This document shows, piece by piece, positions 1 to 6,641 of a DNA stretch of 32,364 nucleotides. Both the position numbers and the translations under genes were made by a program. Positions within the stretch are counted from its first letter, which is position 1, and each line of letters starts with the position of its first letter. A model generated the notes under the pieces. That model was not told the DNA's origin, searched no databases, and saw only the letters and a program-made list of their open reading frames with translations. The DNA is taken from assembly GCA_937128475.1 (NCBI GenBank), contig CAKZML010000221.1, positions 1-32,364 of the forward strand, in the 5' to 3' direction. Origin of the DNA: an uncultured Chromatiales bacterium (lineage in GTDB: Bacteria; Pseudomonadota; Gammaproteobacteria; Steroidobacterales; BM003).

Positions 1-650
1 TGGCTGGTATTGACCTGTCCAGGTTCGCCATTGTTGCCGGTGCACTGGGTGTGGGTATTGGTTTCGGTTTGCAGAATGTCGTGAACAATTTTGTTTCAGG
101 ACTGATTCTGATGTTCGAAAGACCGATACAGGTGGGGGACACCATTGAAGTGGGTGTGCTGGTAGGACATGTTCTCAGGATTGGTTTCCGCTCCAGCACA
201 GTTCGCACCTATGACGGCGCCGAGGTGATCGTGCCTAATGGCAATCTGATCTCCTCGGAAGTTGTCAACTGGACCCTGTCCGACCGTACTCGTCGGCTGG
301 ATATACCTGTAGGCGTCGCTTATGGCTCGGATCCGCAAAAGGTCCTGGACGTGTTGACTGCCACAGCCCATGCTCACAAGGATATCCTTTCCTACCCGGC
401 GCCCTCGATAATTTTCAAGGGCTTTGGAGAGAGCTCACTGGATTTTTCAGTTCGGGTCTGGATCAAGGATTTTGAGGAGCTTTACCGGGTATCCAGCGAA
501 CTGTCCGTGAACATATACGCGGCGCTGAGTGAGGCCGGTTTCGAGATTCCGTTCCCGCAACGGGATTTGCACCTCCGGTCGGTTTCTCCCGGGATAACCT
601 TGTCCGGGCCACAGCCAGGCGGCGTACAAGACAAGGAACAAAAATCCTGA
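1..650 (+). CDS. MscS family mechanosensitive ion channel (C-terminal part, 5' end outside window)
   Basis: Inner-membrane channel that opens under membrane tension to release solutes on hypo-osmotic shock. The reading frame is open from the window edge (first whole codon at base 3) to a TGA at 648-650. The first visible residues are the Gly/Ala-rich pore helix typical of MscS (AGALGVGIGFGLQNVVNN), followed by FVSGLILMFERPIQVGD, which marks the start of the beta domain. The middle (VRTYDGAEVIVPNGNLIS) is the standard MscS beta-domain sequence, and the alpha/beta C-terminal domain ends near PQRDLHLRS. About 215 residues are visible; the N-terminal membrane helices lie upstream, so it cannot be decided whether this is a short MscS or a long MscK/YbdG-like protein. 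The tail after residue 190 is low-complexity and probably not conserved. Family assignment is secure. Confidence 0.93.
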   Translation, partial: AGIDLSRFAIVAGALGVGIGFGLQNVVNNFVSGLILMFERPIQVGDTIEVGVLVGHVLRIGFRSSTVRTYDGAEVIVPNGNLISSEVVNWTLSDRTRRLDIPVGVAYGSDPQKVLDVLTATAHAHKDILSYPAPSIIFKGFGESSLDFSVRVWIKDFEELYRVSSELSVNIYAALSEAGFEIPFPQRDLHLRSVSPGITLSGPQPGGVQDKEQKS

Positions 651-721
651 TGGCTCAGTTTGCAACGAGGTTCTGCTATAGTTTCGGTAGACGTGTTTAA
701 TAATTTCCCAGGTGAAAAAGC

Positions 722-1291
722 ATGAAGCGATATAAAGCGTTGGCATTGGTTTCGATTCTGGGTCTGGGTGCTTGTGCAGTAAGCGAGACCAGCACGGGCT
801 GGGATCCCAGTCGCAGTGCGACGCCCTCGGAACAGAATGCGAATAGTAGATCGGTGGCCGAGGCGGTGGCGAACTTCAAGAATTCAGACCCGGGCATTTC
901 GCGTTTCTTCGATAACGCACAGGGCTACGCCATTTTCCCAACGGTAGGCAAAGGTGGGGTGGGTGTCGGCGGCGCCTATGGGAAAGGTGAAGTATATGAG
1001 CGTGGACGCCTGGTGGGTTACAGCTCAATTACCCAGTTGACGATTGGCCTGCAGTTGGGTGGCCAGGCGTATAGCGAGATCATCTTTTTCCGGGATCGGT
1101 CGGACCTGGACGATTTCCGTAACGGCAATTTTGAATTTGGTGCACAGGCTTCTGCCGTGGCAATCACCGCCGGGGCCTCAGCCAACGCCGGTTACAGTAA
1201 TGGCGTCGCGGTATTTACCCTGGTCAAGGGCGGGCTGATGTATGAAGCAACAGTGGCCGGACAGAAATTCAACTTCACACCACTGAACTGA
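722..1291 (+). CDS. SYLF/YSC84 domain lipoprotein
   Basis: A 189-residue protein with a lipoprotein signal: MKRYK, a hydrophobic stretch and a lipobox LGAC with the acylated Cys near residue 18. It is therefore predicted to be membrane-anchored and facing the periplasm. Residues about 45-187 form a SYLF (YSC84-like, formerly DUF500) domain, recognisable from GYAIFPTVGKGGVGVGGAYG, the Gly/Ala-rich repeats and the ending FTLVKGGLMYEATVAGQKF. Eukaryotic SYLF proteins bind phosphoinositides; the bacterial role is not established. A Shine-Dalgarno-like AGGTG lies 7-8 bases before the ATG. It follows the MscS gene by 71 bp and precedes the PEBP gene by 26 bp on the same strand, so co-transcription with the latter is likely. 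No terminator is visible on either side. Confidence 0.88.
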   Translation: MKRYKALALVSILGLGACAVSETSTGWDPSRSATPSEQNANSRSVAEAVANFKNSDPGISRFFDNAQGYAIFPTVGKGGVGVGGAYGKGEVYERGRLVGYSSITQLTIGLQLGGQAYSEIIFFRDRSDLDDFRNGNFEFGAQASAVAITAGASANAGYSNGVAVFTLVKGGLMYEATVAGQKFNFTPLN

Positions 1292-1317
1292 AGTAGGTAC
1301 GCCCCAAGGATGTAGCA

Positions 1318-1794
1318 ATGCTTGAGTTACGTTCACAAGGATTTGAACACGGGTGCGAGATACCCGCCGTGTATACCTGTGAAGGCGATAATTTTTCACC
1401 GCCATTATTCTGGGCGGGGGTTCCCGATGAGGCAAAGAGCCTGGCGCTTGTTGTCTGTGATCCGGATGTGCCGGACCCCAATGCCCCCACCCGGGAGTGG
1501 GTTCACTGGTTGTTGTACAACATTCCTCCGGGTGTCCAGGCGCTGCCCGAGGCGGTAGCCATTGCAGAACTTCCCGATGGCACGTTGCAGGGTAAGAACG
1601 ATTGGCATGAGGTTGGCTATGGCGGTCCGTGCCCACCCATCGGGCGACATCGTTATTTCCATACCCTTTTTGCCCTGGACGTTGAACTGCCGGATCTTTC
1701 TTTTCCAGATAAAGCAACGTTGATGCAGGCGATAGAGGGGCACGTGCTGGCCCGGGCTGAATTGGTAGGCACCTACTGTAAAGTCACTGCTTGA
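1318..1794 (+). CDS. YbhB/YbcL family PEBP (Raf kinase inhibitor-like) protein
   Basis: A 158-residue cytosolic protein (no signal peptide) of the phosphatidylethanolamine-binding protein fold, the size of E. coli YbhB. Conserved ligand-pocket elements are visible: DPDVPDPNAPTREWVHWLLYNIPP (residues about 49-72, the D-P-D-x-P and HW motifs) and GYGGPCPPIGRHRYFHTLFALD (about 100-121, the CPP...H-x-Y motif). The start is supported by AAGGA about 7 bases upstream. It converges with the radical SAM gene, with only 5 bp between the two stop codons. Bacterial members have no agreed substrate; kinase inhibition is known only for eukaryotic relatives and should not be transferred. Confidence 0.9.
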   Translation: MLELRSQGFEHGCEIPAVYTCEGDNFSPPLFWAGVPDEAKSLALVVCDPDVPDPNAPTREWVHWLLYNIPPGVQALPEAVAIAELPDGTLQGKNDWHEVGYGGPCPPIGRHRYFHTLFALDVELPDLSFPDKATLMQAIEGHVLARAELVGTYCKVTA

Positions 1795-1799
1795 GTTGT

Positions 1800-2885
1800 T
1801 TAGCTGGCAAGCCTGATGGGCTCCCGCCGGTTGCCCCAGTGTCCGGGACGCGGTTCGAACACCCCCGGTAGAGGCGTGCTGCAATTACTGCAGCACCCGT
1901 TTTCGTCCAGACCCCAACCTTCCAGCCAGTAACCGTTGCGCGCTATCAGCGTTTCCTCGCAATGATGGCAGTAAGTACTTTGACCCTTTGGATCATGGAC
2001 GTTTCCGGTGTAGGCGTACCGAACGCCGTTTGCCATGGCCAGTTCGCGGGCCCGGGTCAGGGTTTCGGGTGGGGTAGCCGGATGATCCATCATTTTCCAA
2101 TCTGGATGGAACGCAGTGAAGTGCATGGGAACGTCTGGACCCAGTTCGGCTACCACCCAGCGAGTCATTTTTTCCAACTCCGCGTCCGAGTCGTTTTCAC
2201 CGGGGATCAACAGGGTGGTCAGCTCCAGCCAGGTATCGGTTGAGTGCCGGACATACACCAGGGTTTCAAGCACGTCTTTCAAATGCGCGCCGCAAATCTT
2301 GTGATAGAAGTCCTCGGTAAATGCCTTCAGGTCAATATTCGCCGCATCGATGTGTTGGAAGAAGTCCTTGCGGGGTTCGGGACAAATATACCCGGCGGTA
2401 ACCGCGACACTCTTGATGTCCTTCAGGTGGGCGGCCTTGGCCACGTCTATTGCGTACTCGGTAAATATTACCGGGTCATTGTAGGTATAGGCGATGCTCT
2501 TGCACCCGTGCTCCAGGGCGGCGCTCACCAGCATCTCAGGCGAGGCCTCGTCCGCCAGGGTATCCATCTCCCGGGACTTGCTCATGTCCCAGTTCTGACA
2601 AAATTTGCAGGCCAGGTTACAGCCGGCCGTGCCGAAGGACAGTACCGGGGTGCCGGGTAAAAAATGATTGAGAGGTTTTTTCTCTATCGGGTCAATGCAA
2701 AAGCCGCTGGACCGCCCATAGCTGAAAAGTTTGATCTGGTCTTGTTCGCGACCGCGAACAAAGCACAAGCCACGCTGCCCTTCCCCTAACTTGCAAAAGC
2801 GGGGACACAAGTCGCACTGAACTTTGCCGTTATCCAGTAAGTGCCAGTAGCGCGTTGTAACGACAGTGTGGATTCCGATAGACAT
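1800..2885 (-). CDS. amrS: AmmeMemoRadiSam system radical SAM enzyme
   Basis: Radical S-adenosylmethionine enzyme of the AmmeMemoRadiSam set, 361 residues from the chosen ATG. The N-terminus carries the family's Cys pattern CDLCPRFCKLGEGQRGLC (Cys 24, 27, 31, 41). The radical SAM cluster motif CxxxCxxC is at Cys 89, 93 and 96 (CNLACKFC), followed by QNWDMSKSR. The C-terminus has two CxxC pairs (CHHC and CSNC), a likely zinc or extra iron-sulfur site. A TTG start at 2894 would add three residues; neither start has a clear ribosome-binding site. The gene is transcribed divergently from the Memo-like gene across about 100 bp, so a shared regulatory region is likely. The radical chemistry and substrate are unknown; the name comes from co-occurrence with Memo and AMMECR1 proteins. 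Confidence 0.92.
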   Translation of the reverse strand: MSIGIHTVVTTRYWHLLDNGKVQCDLCPRFCKLGEGQRGLCFVRGREQDQIKLFSYGRSSGFCIDPIEKKPLNHFLPGTPVLSFGTAGCNLACKFCQNWDMSKSREMDTLADEASPEMLVSAALEHGCKSIAYTYNDPVIFTEYAIDVAKAAHLKDIKSVAVTAGYICPEPRKDFFQHIDAANIDLKAFTEDFYHKICGAHLKDVLETLVYVRHSTDTWLELTTLLIPGENDSDAELEKMTRWVVAELGPDVPMHFTAFHPDWKMMDHPATPPETLTRARELAMANGVRYAYTGNVHDPKGQSTYCHHCEETLIARNGYWLEGWGLDENGCCSNCSTPLPGVFEPRPGHWGNRREPIRLAS

Positions 2886-2986
2886 ATTCCACAATTGATC
2901 ACGCAGCCATAAAGCTTAATCTTGATTATAAGCTCACTGTACAGGGACCTGTAAATCGTGGCTGACCGCAACGGAGGTGCGATGAG

Positions 2987-3784
2987 ATGTTGTCCAATGA
3001 TGTAAGGCCGGCCGCCGTAGCAGGGATGTTTTACCCGGGACAGCCAGGCGAACTTACCGCCCAGGTTGATAGCCTCCTATCCAGTGCCTTGCCTGTATCA
3101 ACAACCTGCCCAAAGGTGCTGATTGTTCCTCATGCTGGCTATATTTATTCAGGCCAGGTTGCCGCCTCGGCTTATGGCTTGCTCGACAATTATCGCGGCC
3201 TCATTGAACGAGTGGTACTGCTTGGGCCATCGCACCAGGTGCCTCTGCACGGCATGGCAGTGCCTGGTTCGAGAAGCTTTGAGACGCCGCTGGGTCTAAT
3301 CCCGATTGATGAGGAGGGAGTGAAACGGGTATCGGAGCTTAAGAATGTTGTCCTTCGAGATGATGCTCACAGGCAGGAACATAGTCTCGAGGTTCAGTTG
3401 CCGTTTCTGCAACGCAGCCTGGATGGGTTCACATTGCTGCCCGTGGTGGTGGGTCTATGTGACCCCGGCGATGTGGCGGCCCTGATCGAGAGTGAATGGG
3501 GCGATGAAAAAACGCTGTTGGTAATCAGCACGGACTTGAGTCACTACCTTCCCTATGGATCTGCCCGGACCCAGGATCAGTCCACCGCCGAGAAGATACT
3601 GTCCATGCGTGCAGACTTACGAGGCGACCAGGCTTGTGGATGTCATCCACTGAACGGCATGTTGCTTGCAGCCAATCGGCGCGGAATGAAAATTGACGCG
3701 CTGGACCTTCGTAATTCAGGTGACACGGCCGGTTCCCGGGACAGGGTGGTTGGTTATGGAGCTTTCGCCTTGTATGAAATTTGA
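2987..3784 (+). CDS. amrB: AmmeMemoRadiSam system protein B (MEMO1 family)
   Basis: A 265-residue soluble protein of the Memo family, which is related in fold to class III extradiol dioxygenases. Visible family motifs are PHAGYIYSGQVAASAY (residues about 48-63, with the metal-site His 49), LLGPSHQVPLHGMAVPG (about 78-94), EHSLEVQLPFLQ (mid-protein) and STDLSHYLPY (about residues 181-190). The start has GGAGG about 9 bases upstream. The 3' end overlaps the AMMECR1-like gene by 11 bp, so the two are probably translationally coupled. Copper-linked redox and oestrogen-related roles have been reported for human MEMO1; the bacterial reaction is not known. Assignment to the family is secure. Confidence 0.93.
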   Translation: MLSNDVRPAAVAGMFYPGQPGELTAQVDSLLSSALPVSTTCPKVLIVPHAGYIYSGQVAASAYGLLDNYRGLIERVVLLGPSHQVPLHGMAVPGSRSFETPLGLIPIDEEGVKRVSELKNVVLRDDAHRQEHSLEVQLPFLQRSLDGFTLLPVVVGLCDPGDVAALIESEWGDEKTLLVISTDLSHYLPYGSARTQDQSTAEKILSMRADLRGDQACGCHPLNGMLLAANRRGMKIDALDLRNSGDTAGSRDRVVGYGAFALYEI

Positions 3785-4331
3785 TAAAGAGCAACAGGAC
3801 GCTTTACTCCAGATTGCGCTGAAAAGTCTGCGCCATGGCTTGCAGTATGGTCGTCCGCTGCAGCCTGGCCCTGACGATCTGCGAGACGCGTTTTCCGAAC
3901 CTGCGGCGTGTTTCGTCACCCTGCACAAGGATGGCTTGCTGCGTGGTTGTATCGGATCGATGGAGGCCACTGAGCCCTTGGCGAAAGCCGTGGCATGGGC
4001 GGCATTTTCCGCCGGGTTTCGGGACCCCAGATTTCCTTCTCTGAAGTCTGAGGAGATGGAAAATCTGGCGCTGGAAATTTCTATCCTGACTCCCATGCAA
4101 GAGATTGCGGTTTCCAGTGAACAGGATCTGCTCGACACCCTGCGCCCGGGCATTGATGGCCTGCTATTGGAGGAGCAATGGCGTCATGCGGTGTACCTGC
4201 CATCGGTCTGGCAACAACTGCCAGAGCCCTCGGACTTCGTTCGACAGCTGAAAATGAAGGCTGGATGGCCGGCAGACTATTGGTCTGACGAGATGCGCGC
4301 CAGGCGCTTTCAGAGCCAGACAATTTCCTGA
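3774..4331 (+). CDS. amrA: AmmeMemoRadiSam system protein A (AMMECR1 domain)
   Basis: A 185-residue AMMECR1-domain protein. The diagnostic segment GLLRGCIGSMEATEPLAKAV (family core LRGCIG) is at about residues 60-79, followed by AAFRDPRFP-like AGFRDPRFPSL and the ending RFQSQ after KAGWPADYW. The frame is open upstream to 3693, but the ATG at 3774 gives the normal N-terminus (MKFDKEQQDALLQIA). An in-frame ATG at 3756 is the alternative. The start lies inside the last codons of the Memo-like gene, which argues for coupling. The function of the domain is unknown; the human homologue is deleted in a contiguous-gene syndrome. No terminator is obvious in the 92 bp that follow. Confidence 0.92.
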   Translation: MKFDKEQQDALLQIALKSLRHGLQYGRPLQPGPDDLRDAFSEPAACFVTLHKDGLLRGCIGSMEATEPLAKAVAWAAFSAGFRDPRFPSLKSEEMENLALEISILTPMQEIAVSSEQDLLDTLRPGIDGLLLEEQWRHAVYLPSVWQQLPEPSDFVRQLKMKAGWPADYWSDEMRARRFQSQTIS

Positions 4332-4423
4332 GCCCAGGGGCGCACTGCCTTGCAGCGGGCGGGTTCGCCGCGCATCATCCTTGATAAGCGTTTTTCGAGA
4401 ACCCCGGCCATTGGAGGCCAGTC

Positions 4424-4825
4424 GTGAAAGAGCAGCAGTTTGAAGGTGGCTGTCTGTGCGGAGCCCTGAGATTTAGTGTTCAGGGTGAAACCAGCTGGTC
4501 GGCGCACTGTCACTGCAGGATGTGCCAGAAGGCCCACGGAACGGGTTACGTGACCTGGGTCGGTGTCGCCAACGACAAATTCAGGCTTACAGAGGGCGAG
4601 AACGAACTGGCCTGGTTTGATTCTTCCGAGGCTGCCCAGCGAGGTTTTTGCCGCCGATGTGGCAGCAGCTTGTTTTTTCGCTCAACCCGATGGCCGGGAG
4701 AGACCCACATTACCCTGGCGAATTTCGATGGACCCATTGATAGACAGCCACAGGCAAACGTTTTCTATGACAGCCATGTAGAATGGATGCCAGTGGATAA
4801 AGATCTACCGATAATGGATGTCTAG
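4424..4825 (+). CDS. GFA family zinc protein (glutathione-dependent formaldehyde-activating enzyme/CENP-V like)
   Basis: A 133-residue protein of the GFA (CENP-V/GFA) family. The expected zinc ligands are present: C10 and C12 (GGCLCGALRF), C29, C31 and C34 (HCHCRMCQ) and C76/C79 (FCRRCGSSLFF). Most bacterial members are small proteins annotated as formaldehyde-adduct enzymes by analogy to Paracoccus Gfa, but few have been tested. No other formaldehyde gene is visible nearby, so that substrate is not supported by context. It lies 92 bp after the AMMECR1-like gene and a few bases before the next gene, with which it may share a transcript. Confidence 0.9.
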   Translation: MKEQQFEGGCLCGALRFSVQGETSWSAHCHCRMCQKAHGTGYVTWVGVANDKFRLTEGENELAWFDSSEAAQRGFCRRCGSSLFFRSTRWPGETHITLANFDGPIDRQPQANVFYDSHVEWMPVDKDLPIMDV

Positions 4826-4840
4826 CCGATGGGGAAGTTC

Positions 4841-5470
4841 ATGAATGTTGGGATTTGGGGCAGACCTGCGTCGGCCTTATTCGGATTTGCCGCCTGTAGC
4901 CTGATGGCCGGGCCTGCCTGGTCGGTTCAGCCTGAGCAGTCCTACCTGGGGCTGGCATTTGGGGCGTCTGAATTCTCCCAGATGAGTGAGTTGACGAGCA
5001 GTTGGCCGGATACCTCCCTTGATACGGTGGAGGAGTCCGATCTGGCCTGGAAGCTGTATACCGGACACCAGTTTTCCAACTGGTTGGCGGTGGAAACCGG
5101 CTGGGTAGATTTTGGCGCTGTCCGGGCCTCTGCGGTACATATCGGCGGTGACTCGGTCTCGATGAAAATTACCCCGTCGGGGTTTGAATTCAGTGCCCTG
5201 GCTACCGCTTCGATTGGTGATTCGGTGCAGGTGTTTGCCCGGGGCGGCGCGCTGGCCTGGAGAAGCAGCCAGAAGATTGAAGCTGGCGGTGCGCTGGCAG
5301 CAGAAGATTTTTCCGGGCCTGACAAAAGCGGTTTTGCCGCGGCATTTGGCCTGGGTGTGCATTGGGACCTGGGTGCCCGGAATTCCCTGAGAGTGGAATG
5401 GCAAAAGTACCTGGATGTTGCTGGCGGTGATCCGGAAACCTGGTTGCTGTCCGTGGCAAGAAGATACTGA
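4841..5470 (+). CDS. Outer membrane beta-barrel protein (OmpA-like/porin-family fold)
   Basis: A 209-residue exported protein with a signal peptide (hydrophobic residues about 10-26, possible cleavage after GPAWS). The mature part alternates short amphipathic strands rich in Gly, Ser and aromatics: SYLGLAFGASEF, DLAWKLYTGHQF, LAVETGWVDFG, EFSALATASIG, VQVFARGGALAW, GFAAAFGLGVHWDLG and SLRVEWQKYL. It ends in an aromatic residue (ARRY), the pattern of an eight-stranded barrel. I chose the ATG at 4841 because GGGGAAG sits 4-6 bases before it; an in-frame ATG at 4829 has no ribosome-binding site. The ligand or role is unknown. It follows the GFA gene closely. Confidence 0.8.
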   Translation: MNVGIWGRPASALFGFAACSLMAGPAWSVQPEQSYLGLAFGASEFSQMSELTSSWPDTSLDTVEESDLAWKLYTGHQFSNWLAVETGWVDFGAVRASAVHIGGDSVSMKITPSGFEFSALATASIGDSVQVFARGGALAWRSSQKIEAGGALAAEDFSGPDKSGFAAAFGLGVHWDLGARNSLRVEWQKYLDVAGGDPETWLLSVARRY

Positions 5471-5483
5471 GCAGAAAAAGACG

Positions 5484-5696
5484 GTGACAAGTGGAGCCAC
5501 GGTTGGCCCCGAGCATGACAAACTGCCTCACGCAGTGCGTTGGTTTTCAGATCATGGGCCGGCCACCGCCGGATTAATTGACCAAACGCCTCTGCGTTTT
5601 AACTTGTCACCGGTAGACGCGGAGTCTTTACGAACCAGTTTTATGCCTGGTCCGGGCCTCCTTTCCGAAGAGCTGATTACGAGAATATCTGAATGA
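5484..5696 (+). CDS. Short doubtful ORF ahead of fieF, possibly a degraded transposase fragment
   Basis: An open frame of about 70 codons from a GTG at 5484 (the frame is also open back to 5415, inside the barrel gene) fills the gap between the barrel gene and fieF. It ends with an ATGA overlap onto the fieF start, which is typical of translational coupling. No Shine-Dalgarno sequence is clear. Residues from LPHAVRWFSDHGP through FNLSPVDAES loosely resemble the DDE-region segment (LPH..W.SDNG) of IS3-family OrfB transposases, but without the downstream SPQSNG motif. That resemblance is from memory and weak. It could be a real small protein, a fossil of an insertion sequence, or chance. Confidence 0.28.
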   Translation: MTSGATVGPEHDKLPHAVRWFSDHGPATAGLIDQTPLRFNLSPVDAESLRTSFMPGPGLLSEELITRISE

Positions 5697-6595
5697 ATAC
5701 CCACGTCAGTCATCATGAATCGGTACGCCTGCTGAAGCTGGCAACAGGCGCCTCGGTACTAACGGCCGCAGGCCTGGTGGTTGTGAAGGTTATAGCCTGG
5801 TTGATGACTGGTTCGGTCAGCTTGCTGGCAAGCCTCATCGATTCGCTGATGGACGGCCTTGCCTCATTGATTAACCTGATTGCCGTAAGGTACGCCCTGG
5901 TGCCGGCTGACAAGGAACATCCATTTGGTCACGGCAAGGCAGAGTTCCTGGCCGGACTCGGACAATCCTTGTTGATTGCCGGTAGCGCCGCGTTCCTGTT
6001 TTTCCATGCCTATCAACGACTGCTGGAGCCCAGGCCTGTGGATCAGCCGGAGATAGGTGTGGCTGTCAGTATTGTGGCAATTGTTGCTACCGTGTTGCTG
6101 CTGTCCATTCAGTGGAAAGTGATCAAGCGGACCGGTTCGGTGGCCATCAAGGCCGACTCTCTGCACTACGTGGGAGACCTGTTCACCAACCTGGCGGTAC
6201 TTGTGGCCATGGCCGCCTCCTATGCCGGTTGGTATTACGTAGATCCAATACTCGCTGTGGTGATCGGCATGGTGATCCTCTACAGCGCGGTGCATATTGG
6301 TCACGAAGCGGTGCAGTTGCTGATGGACCGGGAATTACCGGCGGATATGCAACAGCAGATAAGAGAGATCGCCATGGCCCATCCCGAAGTGTCTGGCCTG
6401 CATGAATTGCGAACCCGGCAATCCGGTCGCGTGCTGTTCATCCAGTTGCACCTGGAAATGGACGGCAACATGCCGCTTTCCGTGGCCCACGACATTGGCC
6501 AGCAGGTCGAAGATGAAATCGAGGATGCATTCCCGCTTGCCGACGTGTTGATTCACCACGATCCGGCGGATCCGGAGTCTGCCGGAAAAGAATAA
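5693..6595 (+). CDS. fieF: Cation diffusion facilitator, FieF-type efflux pump
   Basis: A 300-residue inner-membrane divalent cation/proton antiporter, the length of E. coli FieF (YiiP). Six membrane segments span residues about 15-200. The transport-site ligands are visible: D50 and D54 in LLASLIDSLMDGLASL (TM2) and the HxxxD pair in SLHYVGDLFTNLAV (TM5). The loop HPFGHGKAEFLAGLGQS is the family's TM2-TM3 signature. The cytosolic C-terminal domain (about residues 205-295) holds the His-containing metal-sensing region (LHLEMDGNMPLSVAH, VLIHHDP). The substrate is likely Zn2+, Fe2+ or Cd2+; the sequence alone does not separate these. The gene ends directly before a strong terminator. Confidence 0.93.
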   Translation: MNTHVSHHESVRLLKLATGASVLTAAGLVVVKVIAWLMTGSVSLLASLIDSLMDGLASLINLIAVRYALVPADKEHPFGHGKAEFLAGLGQSLLIAGSAAFLFFHAYQRLLEPRPVDQPEIGVAVSIVAIVATVLLLSIQWKVIKRTGSVAIKADSLHYVGDLFTNLAVLVAMAASYAGWYYVDPILAVVIGMVILYSAVHIGHEAVQLLMDRELPADMQQQIREIAMAHPEVSGLHELRTRQSGRVLFIQLHLEMDGNMPLSVAHDIGQQVEDEIEDAFPLADVLIHHDPADPESAGKE

Positions 6596-6596
6596 A

Positions 6597-6622
6597 AAAC
6601 GGGGCGCCGAAGCGCCCCGTTT
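6597..6622. terminator. Bidirectional rho-independent terminator between fieF and the M2 peptidase gene
   Basis: Perfect 11-bp stem AAACGGGGCGC / GCGCCCCGTTT with a CGAA tetraloop. T-rich flanks are present on both strands (AAAAAA before the stem, TTT after). It sits between the convergent ends of fieF (+) and the M2 peptidase gene (-) and probably serves both. Confidence 0.9.
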
Positions 6623-6641
6623 CTCGTCTGGGTCTTATCGA

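Noticed and set aside
1580-1596. TGGCAC...TTGCA resembling a sigma54 promoter
   Set aside because: Spacing between the halves is far too short and it lies inside the PEBP coding sequence with no gene to drive.
2786-2971. 61-codon frame overlapping the radical SAM gene start
   Set aside because: Out of frame with the radical SAM gene, no domain, and the divergent promoter region would be inside it.
4332-4423. Terminator after the AMMECR1-like gene
   Set aside because: Only short 4-bp stems are seen, with no T-run placed directly after a stem.
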